A stretch of DNA of 64,000 nucleotides, taken from positions 25,676 to 89,675 of the forward strand of contig JAJZNW010000109.1 in the NCBI GenBank assembly GCA_021811615.1, in the 5' to 3' direction. Shown in pieces: positions 34,936 to 45,810 of this stretch. The position numbers and the translations under genes were made by a program. This stretch comes from Bacteroidota bacterium (GTDB taxonomy: Bacteria > Bacteroidota > Ignavibacteria > Kryptoniales > JAKASW01). A model generated the notes under the pieces. The model did no database searches, had not been told where the DNA came from, and worked only from the letters and a program-made list of their open reading frames with translations. Positions within the stretch are counted from its first letter, which is position 1; each line of letters starts with the position of its first letter.

Positions 34936-37152
34936 ATGTCGCGCAGGTTGGTCGTTGTACTGACTTTCTTATTTCTTTTCGCTTCAAAAGGATTTGCTCA
35001 GAATACCTCTTCAGAGAACTCATGCACAGTCAAAGCGGAGAACGGAAGCGTCAGTATTTACTATGGGGGAAAGGCGAGACTGACCGGCGGATTGCCGGTC
35101 CTCCAGTCGGGTAATTCATCGACAAGCGGCGTCTCTCAGTCGAACGACGATATAAGATTTGAGACATCGTCAAAGCCGATAGATATCAGCATCGTGCCGG
35201 GGAAGAGCGGAGATGTCGTCTCGATTTTCCTTTCTCCAAACGGTAACGAGTCCGACAGCGGGAGCAATTTCATGGGACTGTTCTTCAGGGAAATACCCGG
35301 ATTTGATGAAGGAGTCTCTCTCTGGAGATACGGCCCGTATTACTGCTGGTCGACGCCTGTAAAGATCGACAGCCTCGGTCAGCTTGAGAAGTGGGATGTG
35401 CAATTCTTTTACTGGAGGTATTCCGACGGCATCTACGGCGCCGCTATGCCGCTTTCCGGCCGAGGTTACAGGACGACTCTCGGTCAAAAGGATGGAAGGT
35501 TCGGCTGTGAATCGGTGAGCTACTACGACGGCATGAAAGAGGAGAACATACCGCAAATGGCGATCGGTTTCGGGAGGAACCCCTACAAACTCTTCACGGA
35601 TATTTATGAGGATGGACTTAGGTCGATAGGCAAGAGTCAGGACCTCATCGCAAACAAGACTTACCCGAGAATATTCGACGGCATAGGTTGGTGTTCTTGG
35701 AACGCATCGGTTTACGGTACCAAACTCAACGAGCACCTCCTTCTCGGTGCTGCGAAGAGTTTCGAAGACGGCGGTTTCCCGGTGAAGTGGTTCCTCGTCG
35801 ATGACGGATGGTTCAATAACACGAAAGGCGAGTTGAATTCATTCGTCCCTGACACTTCGAAATTTCCGAAAGGGTTCAAGCCGGTAATCGAAAGACTGAA
35901 AAGCGAGTATCATATCGATTATGTCGGGGTCTGGCATACTCTCGACGGGTATTGGAACGGTATAAATCCCGACTCCCCCCTCGGGAGAGAATTCAAAGAC
36001 TATTTGTTCGCCTGGCCGCGTGAGGCGAAGTCGGCCGCGGACAAACATTACTTTATCTCTCCGGACTCGAAAGGGATCACGAAGTTCTACGACGATTTTC
36101 ACAAATACCTCGCCGGCCAGGGATTCTCGTTTGTGAAAGTGGACAACCAACTTGTCACCCAGACCATGGCTCCCGGCAACTTCCCGATATTCAAAGGAGC
36201 GGAGGAGATCCACGACGCGCTAAACGCTTCGGTGGCAAAGTATTTTCACGATACGATGATCAACTGCATGGACATGACTCCCGACGCCTATCTCAATTTC
36301 GGCTCGACCGCGGTCGCCCGTGCCGAGGACGACTATTGGCCGGAGTACGATACCGTACACGCGAGAAACTACTGGTTCCAGCGCGCGGGCCAGCACATTC
36401 TGCAGGAAGTCTACAACTCCATCTATTTCTCGCAGATGGTCTATCCGGACTACGATATGTTCGAGTCCGTAAATCCCGCCGCACCGATTTACGCCATCGC
36501 GCATGCGATCAACGACGGCCCGACATATATCACCGATAAGGTCGGCGAACACAACTTCTCCGTCCTCCGCCCGCTCGTCTATAGCGACGGCACACTCCTT
36601 CGCCCGGATAAAGCCCTCCTCCCGACCGAAGATTGTCTCTTCAATGTCGATGCTCCGAAACCGTTCAAGGCGTTTTCGATGGATGGGAAGATCGGGCTCA
36701 TTGGAGTATGGAACTGCGTCGACTCGAACGACCTCTCGGGCAGCCTGAAGCCTTCGGATGTCAATGGGATAGAGGGCGACAGATTCGCGGTGTATGAATA
36801 CTTCGGCAAATCACTTGTTATCGCGGACAAAAACCAGTCGATCCCGTTCTCGCTCCCGGGATACGGCTACAAACTTTACTATGTCGTTCCGCTTGAAGAT
36901 GGAAACGCAGTCATTGGCCTGGTTGGTAAATACAATGCTCCGGCCGCGGTTATCGGTTCGAGAATCACCACGCATGAGATTCGAGCCGTCCTCCATGAAG
37001 GAGGAAGATTTGCAGCGGTCGTGGCTACCATGCCCGAGAGTGTGGAGGTTGACGGGAAGGAATCGGCATTCACCTACGACAATCATCTCCTTACCGTGAA
37101 TATCCCGGTTTCGTTGAAATCGGGCCGTGTAAGTGTCGAGATTAAGTTGTAG
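34936..37152 (+). CDS. Exported GH36 alpha-galactosidase/raffinose synthase-like enzyme
   Basis: Exported GH36-type enzyme of 738 residues, of the raffinose synthase/Sip1 branch. A signal peptide covers about 1-22. The N-terminal beta-sandwich leads to a barrel with FDGIGWCSWNAS, WFLVDDGWF, and FVKVDNQL holding the nucleophile D403. The acid/base region ARAEDDYWPE has D465/D466. A C-terminal beta domain closes the protein. Ribosome site TAGGAGGG, only 12 bases after the DUF4965 stop, so the two genes are probably one transcript. It would release alpha-galactose from galactomannan or galactoglucomannan side chains outside the cytoplasm. Other alpha-linked galactosides are possible substrates. 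Confidence 0.87.
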   Translation: MSRRLVVVLTFLFLFASKGFAQNTSSENSCTVKAENGSVSIYYGGKARLTGGLPVLQSGNSSTSGVSQSNDDIRFETSSKPIDISIVPGKSGDVVSIFLSPNGNESDSGSNFMGLFFREIPGFDEGVSLWRYGPYYCWSTPVKIDSLGQLEKWDVQFFYWRYSDGIYGAAMPLSGRGYRTTLGQKDGRFGCESVSYYDGMKEENIPQMAIGFGRNPYKLFTDIYEDGLRSIGKSQDLIANKTYPRIFDGIGWCSWNASVYGTKLNEHLLLGAAKSFEDGGFPVKWFLVDDGWFNNTKGELNSFVPDTSKFPKGFKPVIERLKSEYHIDYVGVWHTLDGYWNGINPDSPLGREFKDYLFAWPREAKSAADKHYFISPDSKGITKFYDDFHKYLAGQGFSFVKVDNQLVTQTMAPGNFPIFKGAEEIHDALNASVAKYFHDTMINCMDMTPDAYLNFGSTAVARAEDDYWPEYDTVHARNYWFQRAGQHILQEVYNSIYFSQMVYPDYDMFESVNPAAPIYAIAHAINDGPTYITDKVGEHNFSVLRPLVYSDGTLLRPDKALLPTEDCLFNVDAPKPFKAFSMDGKIGLIGVWNCVDSNDLSGSLKPSDVNGIEGDRFAVYEYFGKSLVIADKNQSIPFSLPGYGYKLYYVVPLEDGNAVIGLVGKYNAPAAVIGSRITTHEIRAVLHEGGRFAAVVATMPESVEVDGKESAFTYDNHLLTVNIPVSLKSGRVSVEIKL

Positions 37153-37310
37153 CTTCTGATATTGCAGCAGAAGTCTTTGTATAGACCTGGTCAGGGAACA
37201 TCGGGCAGATATCTATGCCGTTCGCCTAGAGAACTGAAGGCGGATGGCTCCACCATATTCCGGTCTCGTCCCGAAGTTCACAATTCACATTCCATATTCG
37301 CGAGGATAAT

Positions 37311-38303
37311 ATGAGCTCAGTCAGAATCGTAAATGAAAAAGGAATACCCAACATTCCATGGGAGGAAAAACCTTCCGGTTACAATAAGCCGGTATGGCGT
37401 TATTCGGAGAATCCGGTCATACCACGGGATCTCCTTCCGACTTCCAACAGCATATTCAACAGCGCGGTGGTTGCGCGGGACGGTCAATTCGCAGGAGTGT
37501 TCCGGTGCGACAATTGGGCAAGACAGATGAGATTGCATCGGGGCTTCAGCAACGACGGCCTTAAATGGAACATCGATCCGGACCCGCTGAGGTTCGAATG
37601 TGAAGACGAGGAGATCGGCAATTTCGTCTACGGTTATGACCCGCGTGTCGTGTGGATTGAGGACAGGTACTACGTTACGTGGTGCAACTACTACCACGGG
37701 CCTACGATCGGAATCGGGTGGACGAAAGATTTTCAGACATTTCATCAGTTTGAAAATGCTCTACTTCCTTATAACCGGAACGGGGTTCTCTTTCCGAGAA
37801 AGATTAACGGCAATTATGTTCTCCTGTCGAGGCCGTCCGACAGGGGCCACACTCCTTTCGGCGACATATTCCTGAGCGAAAGCCCCGACATGACTTACTG
37901 GGGAAAACACAGGTTTGTAATGGGAACGGTCGGAGATTCGTGGCAGTACACCAAGATCGGAAGCGGGCCGATACCGATCGAGACTTCCGAAGGGTGGCTT
38001 CTTATTTATCATGGTGTCCTTCAGTCATGCAATGGATTCGTCTACAGCATGGGAGCGGTCCTCCTTGATCTCGACAAACCCTGGAAGGTAGTGGCACGGG
38101 CTCAGCCGTACCTTCTTTCCCCGCAGACGCAGTACGAATGTGTCGGCGATGTTCCGAACGTCGTGTTCCCGTGTGCCATGTTGTGCGACGCGCCTACAGG
38201 GAGACTTGCCATCTATTACGGTGCGGCCGACACGGTGACTGGCCTTGCGTTCGCCAGGGTCGACGAACTGGCGGATTTCATAAAGAGTCATCAGCAAAGA
38301 TGA
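37311..38303 (+). CDS. GH130 beta-1,4-mannoside phosphorylase
   Basis: Cytosolic GH130 phosphorylase of 330 residues, no signal peptide. Five-bladed propeller motifs include [41 protein letters not shown] with the catalytic Asp D110, [16 protein letters not shown], and GWLLIYHGV. The length matches the mannooligosaccharide phosphorylase subgroup (GH130_2) better than the roughly 390-residue mannosylglucose phosphorylases, but both activities are possible. Known family chemistry releases alpha-mannose-1-phosphate from beta-1,4-mannosides. With the AGE epimerases this completes the mannan phosphorolysis route described in Bacteroides and Ruminococcus. Ribosome site GAGGATAAT. Confidence 0.9.
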   Translation: MSSVRIVNEKGIPNIPWEEKPSGYNKPVWRYSENPVIPRDLLPTSNSIFNSAVVARDGQFAGVFRCDNWARQMRLHRGFSNDGLKWNIDPDPLRFECEDEEIGNFVYGYDPRVVWIEDRYYVTWCNYYHGPTIGIGWTKDFQTFHQFENALLPYNRNGVLFPRKINGNYVLLSRPSDRGHTPFGDIFLSESPDMTYWGKHRFVMGTVGDSWQYTKIGSGPIPIETSEGWLLIYHGVLQSCNGFVYSMGAVLLDLDKPWKVVARAQPYLLSPQTQYECVGDVPNVVFPCAMLCDAPTGRLAIYYGAADTVTGLAFARVDELADFIKSHQQR

Positions 38304-38593
38304 ATCGGGCGTTGTAACGCCGGAAGAATATATCGTCGCTACGGGACGGCGCATGTTGTGTTTTTGTGGTGCTGCAAATATCGGGTGCCGTCCCGTTGAC
38401 GATCGAAGATTTCATGGATGGGCGAAAGGCCAAAATGGGATCATGCGATCCATCTTTGTAGTGTTGTAGTTGGCGCCCCGGTTGGTAATAATGGTTCGTA
38501 TTTTCTATTATTAAGCGTTTAGGGCTGTTTGGATTTACGTTTTTCCCCGTCTCGCAGAGACGTGTCGTGCGTGTAAAAGAATAGGGCTCAGGT

Positions 38594-40497
38594 ATGCAAT
38601 TCGGCTATTTCGACGACGAAAGGCATGAGTATGTAATCACGCGCCCGGAATAATCGATCATTGTATCAATCAGTCTCTTCCTGTCGTCCGCGGAGACTTC
38701 GCGGCCGACCCGCAGTCGCGCCATGCCTTCTTCGCGCTTGTCGGCTCGCCCGTTTCCGGGTACGATACGGACCTGGATAAATTCATCGGGGCGTATCACA
38801 GCTATGCCGATCCAATCGTTGTCGCCGAAGGGAAGTGCAAAAATTCCATTGCCGTCGGCGGCAACGGGTGCGGAGTGTTTCAGACGGATATCGAGATTCA
38901 TCCCGGTGAATCGCGCGAGATGCTTGTCCTCATGGGAATAGGGCAGGCAGAGGTCGAGGGCCGCGCCGCTGTCGGGGAATTCTGTGATCCGGGTGTCGCG
39001 CGCCTGGAGCTGGATAACCTTAAGGAGCATTGGCATTCGCTGCTGAAGTCGGTAAGAGTGGAAACACCCGATCCGGAATTCAACAGCATGATGAATACAT
39101 GGAGCCCCTACAACTGCCTAATCACCTATGCATGGTCGCGCGCCGCAAGCATCGTCTACGCTGGAGAGCGGGATGGACTCGGTTACCGCGATACGGTCCA
39201 GGATATACTCGGCGTGCTTTCAATTATTGCGGATGACGCCAAAGAAAGACTGGAGCTCATGATAACCGGGCAGGTCTCGTCCGGGGGGGCGATGCCGGTG
39301 GTCAAACAGTACGGTCACAACCCCGGTCATGAGAAATCTCCTGCCGAAAGCGAATACCGTTCCGACGATACGCTATGGCTGTTCAACACGATACCTTCAT
39401 ATGTGAACGAGACGGGCGACGTGTGGTTCTATAATGAAATTCTCCCTTACGCTGACAGTGGAGAGTCGACGGTGCTGGGGCACATGCGCCGGGCAATTGA
39501 GTTTAGTCTCACACGAACCGGTTCTCACGGGCTTCCATGCGGGCTCGCTGCCGACTGGAACGATTGCGTGCAGCTCGGACAAAAGGGCGAATCGGTTTTC
39601 GTGGCATTCCAACTTCGGTATGCTCTCAAAGCATATTCGGAGATTTGCGCTTTCCTGGGAAGAGAGGAGGAGCAGCGATGGGCCGCGGGCGAGCTTGAAA
39701 CGCTCGACTTAAACATAGCAGCACACGCCTGGGACGGTGAATGGTTCCTTCGCGGCTACCGTGAAGACGGCAGTACTTTCGGTTCCAAGAAGAACGAGGA
39801 AGGTCAGATATTTCTGAACCCTCAAACCTGGGCAGTCATGAGCGGCTACCTGTCAAATGAAGTTGCAGAACAGGTTATGGAAAATGTCATCGGCATGCTT
39901 CGGACCCGGTATGGTCTCATTATTTGCGCCCCGTCATTCGAAAAGACAGATATATCGGTCATGAAGGCGGCGCTTTTCAATAAGGGTATGAAGGAAAACG
40001 GATCGGTTTTTTGTCACACACAGGGTTGGGCGGTGATCGCCGAAGCCATGCTCGGTCACGGGAAGAGCGCGTATGAATTGTTCCGGGCTTACATGCCCGC
40101 AGCCTACAACGACAAAGCGGAGGTCCGTGAGATCGAGCCATACGTTTACTGCCAGTCCACGCACGGGCCGGACAGCCCGCGATTCGGCGCGTCGAGAATT
40201 CCGTGGCTCTCGGGATCGGCAGCATGGTCTTACTTTGCCGCGACTCAGTACATACTGGGTATCAGGCCTGAGTGCGGCGGTCTCCGGGTCGATCCGTGCA
40301 TCCCGCCCGATTGGAAATCATTAAGTGTCGAAAGGAGATTCAGGCGCAAGGTTTTGAAAATAGAAATCATGAACCCTGACGGGGTTGAAAGAGGCATCCG
40401 TGAAATAACGATGAACGGCAGGAAGGTTGCCGGAAATCTGATCTCACCGGACAAAATGGCGGATGTCAATGTCGTGAATGTCGTGATGGGAAAATGA
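38594..40497 (+). pseudogene. GH94 phosphorylase gene with internal deletion and frameshift
   Basis: The gene opens with MQFGYFDDERHEYVITRPE, aligning with the start of the intact GH94 gene at 42196, then hits a TAA at 38651. From 38650, in a different frame, the sequence resumes as IIDHCINQSL, equivalent to residue about 184 of the intact copy (GILDHGTN). It continues open to 40497 through the whole catalytic barrel, including AADWND and EIEPYVYCQSTHGPDSP. About 165 codons of the N-terminal beta-sandwich are missing. A 540-residue piece could be made from a GTG at 38875, but GH94 enzymes need the N-domain for dimerisation and fold. I regard it as a recent pseudogene; a truncated functional product cannot be excluded. 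Confidence 0.8.
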
Positions 40498-40546
40498 AAT
40501 CACAACGGAACATTTCGCAGCAGTCATTCAATTCAAAGGAGCTGTT

Positions 40547-41956
40547 ATGACCACGGAAAGTCAGAAGTTATCGTTCTGGGAGAAGGCAGGTTATGGATGC
40601 GGCGACTTTGCATCTGTTCTGTTCTGGCAGACTATCATGGTTTATCTTTTGTTCTTTTACACGGACGTGTTCGGGCTGGCGGCGGCGGCGGCGGGCACCA
40701 TGACCGCAATATCGAGAGTCCTCGACGCGTTCTTCGATGTGGGCATAGGCATGACCGCGGACAGGACGAAGACCCGCTGGGGCAAATTCAGGCCTTACCT
40801 GATCTGGATGGCTCTCCCGCTGGCAATTGCTGCGGTGCTCGCTTTCTCAACCCCGAACTTCTCCCCGACCGGCAAGCTTGTGTACGCTTACGTGACTTTC
40901 ATCGCGTTCATGTTTTTCTATTCGGCCATCAATATTCCGTACACATCCCTGCTCGGCGTCATAAGCGGCGAGCCGGACGAGAGGACGAGCGCGTCTTCGT
41001 TCAAGTTTGTCGGCGCTTACGCTGCGGGGATCGTTGTCTCGGCGACCGCGCTTCCACTTGCCGAATATTTCGGCGGGGGGAGCAGCGCGAAGGGATGGCA
41101 GACTACGATGTCACTTTATGCCGCCGTAGCGATCGTCTTCTTCGTCATTACTTTCCTGTCGACGCATGAACGCATTCAGCCGATTGCCAAGGAAAAAACG
41201 TCGGTCAGGAAAGATCTAAAGGACATCGCGGGGAACACACCCTGGATTATCCTGTTTGCAGTGACGATACTTCTGATACTGTTTGTCTGCATCAGGCTAA
41301 GTATAACCGTTCACTATTTCAAATATTATATCGGGACACAGGAGGTCACGATTTTCGGGACTCCGCACAAGTATAACTTCGAGTGGCTGGCTTCGGCGTT
41401 TAATGTAGTCGGTCAGGCCGCATCGCTTGTCGGTGTCGTCCTCGTCCCATGGTTCTCGCGAAAGCTTGGAAGGAAGAATGCGGCGATTGCCCTTTTCGTA
41501 GGAGCCATCGTCTTCACATCGCTGTTCTTCTTCCTCCGGCCGGAAGATCTATTCTGGATATTTCTGCTCCAGATACTTGGCTCGGCGGCAGGTGGTCCCG
41601 TGTCTCCACTTCTTTGGGCGATGTACGCCGATACGGCCGATTACTCCGAATGGAAAACCGGGAGGCGAGCTACCGGGCTGGTCTATTCCGCGTCGATCAT
41701 GTCCAACAAACTGGGTTGGGCGGTCGGGACGATGTTTGCAGGCTGGATACTTGCCATGACGGGCTTCCGGGCCAACGTTATGCAAAATGTGGAGGTTCTC
41801 GCGGGCCTGAAGTCTATGATGAGTATTATTCCGGCGGTCCCTGGCGTAATTGCGCTCATACTTCTTATCTTCTTCTATAAACTGGACGAGCCCGCTATGG
41901 AGAGGATCAAGTCTGAAATCGGCGCGCGACGCGAAGCCGCAGGTGTTGCCGGCTAG
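40547..41956 (+). CDS. GPH-family sugar:cation symporter
   Basis: Inner-membrane transporter of 469 residues with 12 predicted membrane spans, of the glycoside-pentoside-hexuronide:cation symporter family (MelB-like, MFS_2). Diagnostic stretches are FWEKAGYGCGDFASVLFW at the N-terminus, DVGIGMTADRTKTRWGKFRPY after span 2, FFYSAINIPYTSLLGVIS, and GPVSPLLWAMYADTADYSEW late in the protein. It lies between the broken and the intact GH94 genes, so import of cellobiose, mannobiose or similar disaccharides for phosphorolysis is the natural inference. Ribosome site AAAGGAGCTG. Confidence 0.9.
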   Translation: MTTESQKLSFWEKAGYGCGDFASVLFWQTIMVYLLFFYTDVFGLAAAAAGTMTAISRVLDAFFDVGIGMTADRTKTRWGKFRPYLIWMALPLAIAAVLAFSTPNFSPTGKLVYAYVTFIAFMFFYSAINIPYTSLLGVISGEPDERTSASSFKFVGAYAAGIVVSATALPLAEYFGGGSSAKGWQTTMSLYAAVAIVFFVITFLSTHERIQPIAKEKTSVRKDLKDIAGNTPWIILFAVTILLILFVCIRLSITVHYFKYYIGTQEVTIFGTPHKYNFEWLASAFNVVGQAASLVGVVLVPWFSRKLGRKNAAIALFVGAIVFTSLFFFLRPEDLFWIFLLQILGSAAGGPVSPLLWAMYADTADYSEWKTGRRATGLVYSASIMSNKLGWAVGTMFAGWILAMTGFRANVMQNVEVLAGLKSMMSIIPAVPGVIALILLIFFYKLDEPAMERIKSEIGARREAAGVAG

Positions 41957-41961
41957 TTGAG

Positions 41962-42184
41962 AATTCTAAATTCTGAATTCCCAATTTTGAATTGGCGGCC
42001 GTGATGTTGGATCCTGGTTCCGGAACGATGCTCAGGCTTTGAGAAGTACGGCCGGTTGGTATGTGCGTTATCGATGATCGGATTCGTGCAAGCCGGTCTC
42101 GCATATCGGACAGTAGTCGAGTCATTCAGACGGGCTGAGAAGTCTGAATGCCGAGGCTCAATTTAGAATTCAAAATTTAGAATT
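41962..42184. repeat. AT-rich inverted repeat flanking 185 bp before the intact GH94 gene
   Basis: AATTCTAAATTCTGAATTC (41962-41980) is repeated inverted at 42166-42184 with one mismatch. Each arm itself contains partial EcoRI-like palindromes. The arms begin 6 bases after the transporter stop and end 11 bases before the GH94 start, leaving that start without a clear ribosome site. It may be a miniature mobile element or a regulatory structure. Confidence 0.55.
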
Positions 42185-42195
42185 GAGAATTTCTT

Positions 42196-44592
42196 ATGCA
42201 ATACGGTGAATTTGACGATAAGAACAAGGAGTACATAGTCACCCGTCCCGACACGCCGAAACCGTGGAGCAACTACCTCGGCTCCACTGAGTACGGCGCG
42301 ATCATCACGAATAACGCCGGCGGCTACAGCTTCTATAAATCCGGCGGCATGGGGAGATTCGTCAGGTTCAGGTTCAACTCGATTCCGGCGGATCAACCGG
42401 GAAGGTACATTTACATCCACGACCACGGAGCCAGAGATTTCTGGTCGGCGTCATGGCAGCCTGCCGGTAAACCTCTCGGCAAGTTCAAGTCGATCTGCCG
42501 GCACGGTACAGCCTACACCGTGATCGAGTCTCAATACAGCGGCATCAGATCGGAAGTGACCTACTTTGTACCGCTCGGCCGCACATTCGAGATATGGAAG
42601 ATAAGGATCACGAATTCTTCGAAGAAAAAGCGTAACCTGAGCGTCTTCAGCTATCTCGAGTACGCCGGGAATTGGAATGCGATAGACGACCTTTTGAACA
42701 TCCAATATGTACAATACACAACGAGGATGAGCATGGTCGATGGCATTTTAGATCATGGCACGAACGTCAACATTCCTCCGGAGCCGGGGAATTTCAAGGA
42801 AAAAGACCAGGCGCGTCATACGTTCCAGGCGATATGCGGCGCGAAGGTGGCCGGTTTCGATACGGATCGTGAAGCGTTCCTCGGACCGTACCGGACTTAC
42901 GCGAACCCTATCGCCGTGGCCAGCGGGAAATGTTCGGACAGCCTGGCATACGGCGACAATCCCTGCGGGGCCTTGCAGGTCAAGGTTGCGCTTTCCCCGG
43001 GACAGTCCAAAGAGCTTCTTGTCATAGCCGGGATCGGAAGCGCGGAGCAGGAGGGAAAGGAGGCGGTGAAGGAATTCGGCGATCTTTCGAAAGCCGACGA
43101 AGAGCTCGAAAAGCTGAAGTCTTTCTGGCACGCAAAGATTGAGACGTTCTCCGCGCATACCCCCGACCCCGAGCTGAACGCCACGGTAAACACCTGGGGC
43201 ATATACAACGCCCTCGTTACTTACGCCTGGTCTCGCTCGGCCAGTCTTATCTACTCGGGCGTCGACCGCGACGGACTCGGCTACCGGGACACGATGCAGG
43301 ACTTTCTCGGCGTAATGCATGCGATCCCATCCGAGGTGAAGAGGCGTCTCGAGCTCATGATCACCGGGCAGACATCCGCCGGTGGGGCGATGCCGGTGAT
43401 ACTTCCGTTCAGTCATAACCCGGGAAAAGAGACCGCTCCGACTGAAGATGAATATCGCTCGGACGACGCACTCTGGATGTTCGACGCAATTCCGGCATAT
43501 GTCAACGAGACGGGAGACATCGAGTTCTATCACAAAGTCCTGCCGTTTGCTGATAAAGGTGAAGATACGGTTTTCGGCCACATGAAACGCGCGCTCCAGT
43601 TCAACCTTTCGAGGACAGGCGCGCACGGGCTTCCTACCGGGTTGCAGGCCGACTGGAACGACACGCTTCGGTTCGGCAGAAAGGGGGAATCGATATTTGT
43701 TGCGATGCAGCTGCGGCACGCGCTCAAAGTCTACATCGACGTGTCGATTCTCCTGCGAAGGGCTGACGAATCGTCCTGGGCCAAGCTCACCATCGAGCGG
43801 CTCAGCAGCAACATCAAGCGATATTCATGGGACGGCGAGTGGTTCATGCGCGGGTACAGGAACGACGGCCTCAAGTTCGGTTCAAAGGAGTCCAAGGAGG
43901 GACAGATCTTCCTGAATCCGCAAACGTGGTCGGTGATATCGGGTCTCGCGACGAAAGAGCAGGCCGAGACTGCGATGGAGAAAGTCCACGAACGTCTCGC
44001 ATCGAAGTACGGACTGGCACTCTGCGATCCGCCATTCGTGAAGACGGACCATAAGATAGTAAGGGCGGCATTTTTCAACCCCGGGCTGAAGGAAAATGCA
44101 GGCATCTTCGTCCACACGCAGGCGTGGGCCGTCATGGCGGAGACGATCCTCGGTCACGGAAACCGCGCATACGAATATCTCCGCGCCTATCTCCCGGCAG
44201 CATATAATACGAGGGCCGAAGAAAGGGAAATAGAGCCGTACGTCGTCTGCCAGTCGACTCATGGAAAGCAGAGTCCGAAACACGGAGTCTCCCGAATACC
44301 CTGGCTCTCCGGGTCGGCGAGTTGGACCTATCATGCGATCACGCAGTACATGCTCGGCGTCAGACCTGAAGCTGGAGGAATTCGCATAGATCCGTGCGTA
44401 CCATCGAAATGGAAATCATTTTCGGTACGACGGCTTTTCCGGGAAAAGGTGCTCGAGATTGAGTTTGAAAATCCCGGAAGCGTGGAAAAGGGAATCAAGA
44501 AGATATCGTTGAACGGCCAGCCGGTCGAAGGAAATCTCATACCGGTTTCCAGACTTGAACCGGAGAACAAAATAAAAGTTGTGATGGGATGA
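42196..44592 (+). CDS. GH94 cellobiose phosphorylase-type enzyme
   Basis: Cytosolic GH94 phosphorylase of 798 residues, the usual length of cellobiose and chitobiose phosphorylases. The N-terminal super-sandwich (about 1-290, MQYGEFDDKNKEYIVTRP) leads to the (alpha/alpha)6 barrel. GLQADWNDTL carries the catalytic acid D489, at the position expected from characterised enzymes. RDGLGYRDTMQD, REIEPYVVCQSTHG and RIPWLSGSASWTY are further family blocks. It would split cellobiose or a glucosyl/mannosyl disaccharide with phosphate to give a sugar-1-phosphate. The start agrees with that of the broken copy at 38594. No obvious Shine-Dalgarno is present; an inverted-repeat arm occupies that position. 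Confidence 0.9.
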   Translation: MQYGEFDDKNKEYIVTRPDTPKPWSNYLGSTEYGAIITNNAGGYSFYKSGGMGRFVRFRFNSIPADQPGRYIYIHDHGARDFWSASWQPAGKPLGKFKSICRHGTAYTVIESQYSGIRSEVTYFVPLGRTFEIWKIRITNSSKKKRNLSVFSYLEYAGNWNAIDDLLNIQYVQYTTRMSMVDGILDHGTNVNIPPEPGNFKEKDQARHTFQAICGAKVAGFDTDREAFLGPYRTYANPIAVASGKCSDSLAYGDNPCGALQVKVALSPGQSKELLVIAGIGSAEQEGKEAVKEFGDLSKADEELEKLKSFWHAKIETFSAHTPDPELNATVNTWGIYNALVTYAWSRSASLIYSGVDRDGLGYRDTMQDFLGVMHAIPSEVKRRLELMITGQTSAGGAMPVILPFSHNPGKETAPTEDEYRSDDALWMFDAIPAYVNETGDIEFYHKVLPFADKGEDTVFGHMKRALQFNLSRTGAHGLPTGLQADWNDTLRFGRKGESIFVAMQLRHALKVYIDVSILLRRADESSWAKLTIERLSSNIKRYSWDGEWFMRGYRNDGLKFGSKESKEGQIFLNPQTWSVISGLATKEQAETAMEKVHERLASKYGLALCDPPFVKTDHKIVRAAFFNPGLKENAGIFVHTQAWAVMAETILGHGNRAYEYLRAYLPAAYNTRAEEREIEPYVVCQSTHGKQSPKHGVSRIPWLSGSASWTYHAITQYMLGVRPEAGGIRIDPCVPSKWKSFSVRRLFREKVLEIEFENPGSVEKGIKKISLNGQPVEGNLIPVSRLEPENKIKVVMG

Positions 44593-44700
44593 GAATTTTC
44601 CACCGCCGGCAAATGAGCAGGCAAGTCGAATATCAGGGGCCGATTTTTTGACTGCCTGATTTGTTTTTCAATCTCACATTCGCAGTCAGGAGGAATAGAG

Positions 44701-45810
44701 ATGAGAAGCTGTTTTCGGTTCATGCTCTTGGTGTCGCTGTTCTTCGCGACTTCTGCAGCGGCTCTCTGTCAAAATCCGCCGAAGAGGGAATCGCCGCGAG
44801 GTTACAACTGGTCGGAGAGGGGATGGCCTGCGCCGCCAGTCTGGAAAGGGAGTGCAACATATCTTCCGCTCGTTAGAGTCGCAGGCAACAGGTTTGTAGA
44901 TGCCGCTGGCGACACAATGCTCTTCCGCGGGCTATCGGTTGCCGACCCCGACAAGTTGGAACAGGAAGGGATGTGGAACAAAAAACTGTTTGTGAAGGCG
45001 AAGGAATTTGGAGCAAGGATAGTCAGGATACCCGTGCATCCTGGCGCCTGGCGCGCAAGAACGCCGGAGAAGTACCTTCTCCTTCTCGATCAGGGAATAA
45101 AGTGGTGTACGGAGGAGAGCCTTTATGTCATAATCGACTGGCATTCCATCGGAAACATTCAACAAGGACTCTACGAAGACCCGTCCTACTACACGACACT
45201 TAACGAGACGTTCAACTTCTGGCGCACCATGGCACGGCATTTTGCGGGCAATAACACAGTCGCCTTCTTCGAGTTGTATAATGAACCGACTTCCGATTTC
45301 GGCAAGCTCGGTAATCTTTCGTGGGAGAAGTGGAAGACGCTCAACGAGAATCTCATAAGTCTCATAAGAGCCTATGGGTGCAGCAGCATCCCTCTGGTGG
45401 CCGGTTTCGACTGGGCATATGATCTCACTCCGCTTAGTTATGCACCGATAAATGCGGAAGGGATAGCCTATGTGGTCCATCCGTATCCTCACAAGCGGAC
45501 GCCTCCATACGAACCGAAATGGGATGAGGACTTCGGTTTCGCTGCAGAGCGGTATCCGGTTGTTGCGACTGAGTTGGGGTTCACGCTTGGACGCGGCGGG
45601 ATGGAGGGCAACGTTGAATACGGGAAGGCGATAGTCGGTTACATGGAAAGCAAACACATCAGCTGGGTCTGGTGGGTATTCGATCCTCTCTGGCGGCCGG
45701 CGATGCTCAAATCATGGAGAACGTTCGAGCCTACGGACAACGGCAAATTCTTCCAGCAGGCGGTACGGGAAATCGAGCAACCGGTTGATTCGGTTTCTAT
45801 GAAAGAGTAG
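44701..45810 (+). CDS. Exported GH5 endo-beta-glycanase
   Basis: Exported GH5 enzyme of 369 residues with signal peptide about 1-23. A single barrel contains LFRGLSVADPDKL, IVRIPVHPGAW, VIIDWHSIGN, ELYNEPT with acid/base E195, VVHPYPHK, and VATELGFT with nucleophile E291, then WVWWVFDP. No carbohydrate-binding module or anchor is seen. Likely a cellulase, mannanase or xyloglucanase; sequence alone does not settle it. A close paralogue follows at 45987, indicating a tandem duplication. Ribosome site CAGGAGG. Confidence 0.9.
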   Translation: MRSCFRFMLLVSLFFATSAAALCQNPPKRESPRGYNWSERGWPAPPVWKGSATYLPLVRVAGNRFVDAAGDTMLFRGLSVADPDKLEQEGMWNKKLFVKAKEFGARIVRIPVHPGAWRARTPEKYLLLLDQGIKWCTEESLYVIIDWHSIGNIQQGLYEDPSYYTTLNETFNFWRTMARHFAGNNTVAFFELYNEPTSDFGKLGNLSWEKWKTLNENLISLIRAYGCSSIPLVAGFDWAYDLTPLSYAPINAEGIAYVVHPYPHKRTPPYEPKWDEDFGFAAERYPVVATELGFTLGRGGMEGNVEYGKAIVGYMESKHISWVWWVFDPLWRPAMLKSWRTFEPTDNGKFFQQAVREIEQPVDSVSMKE

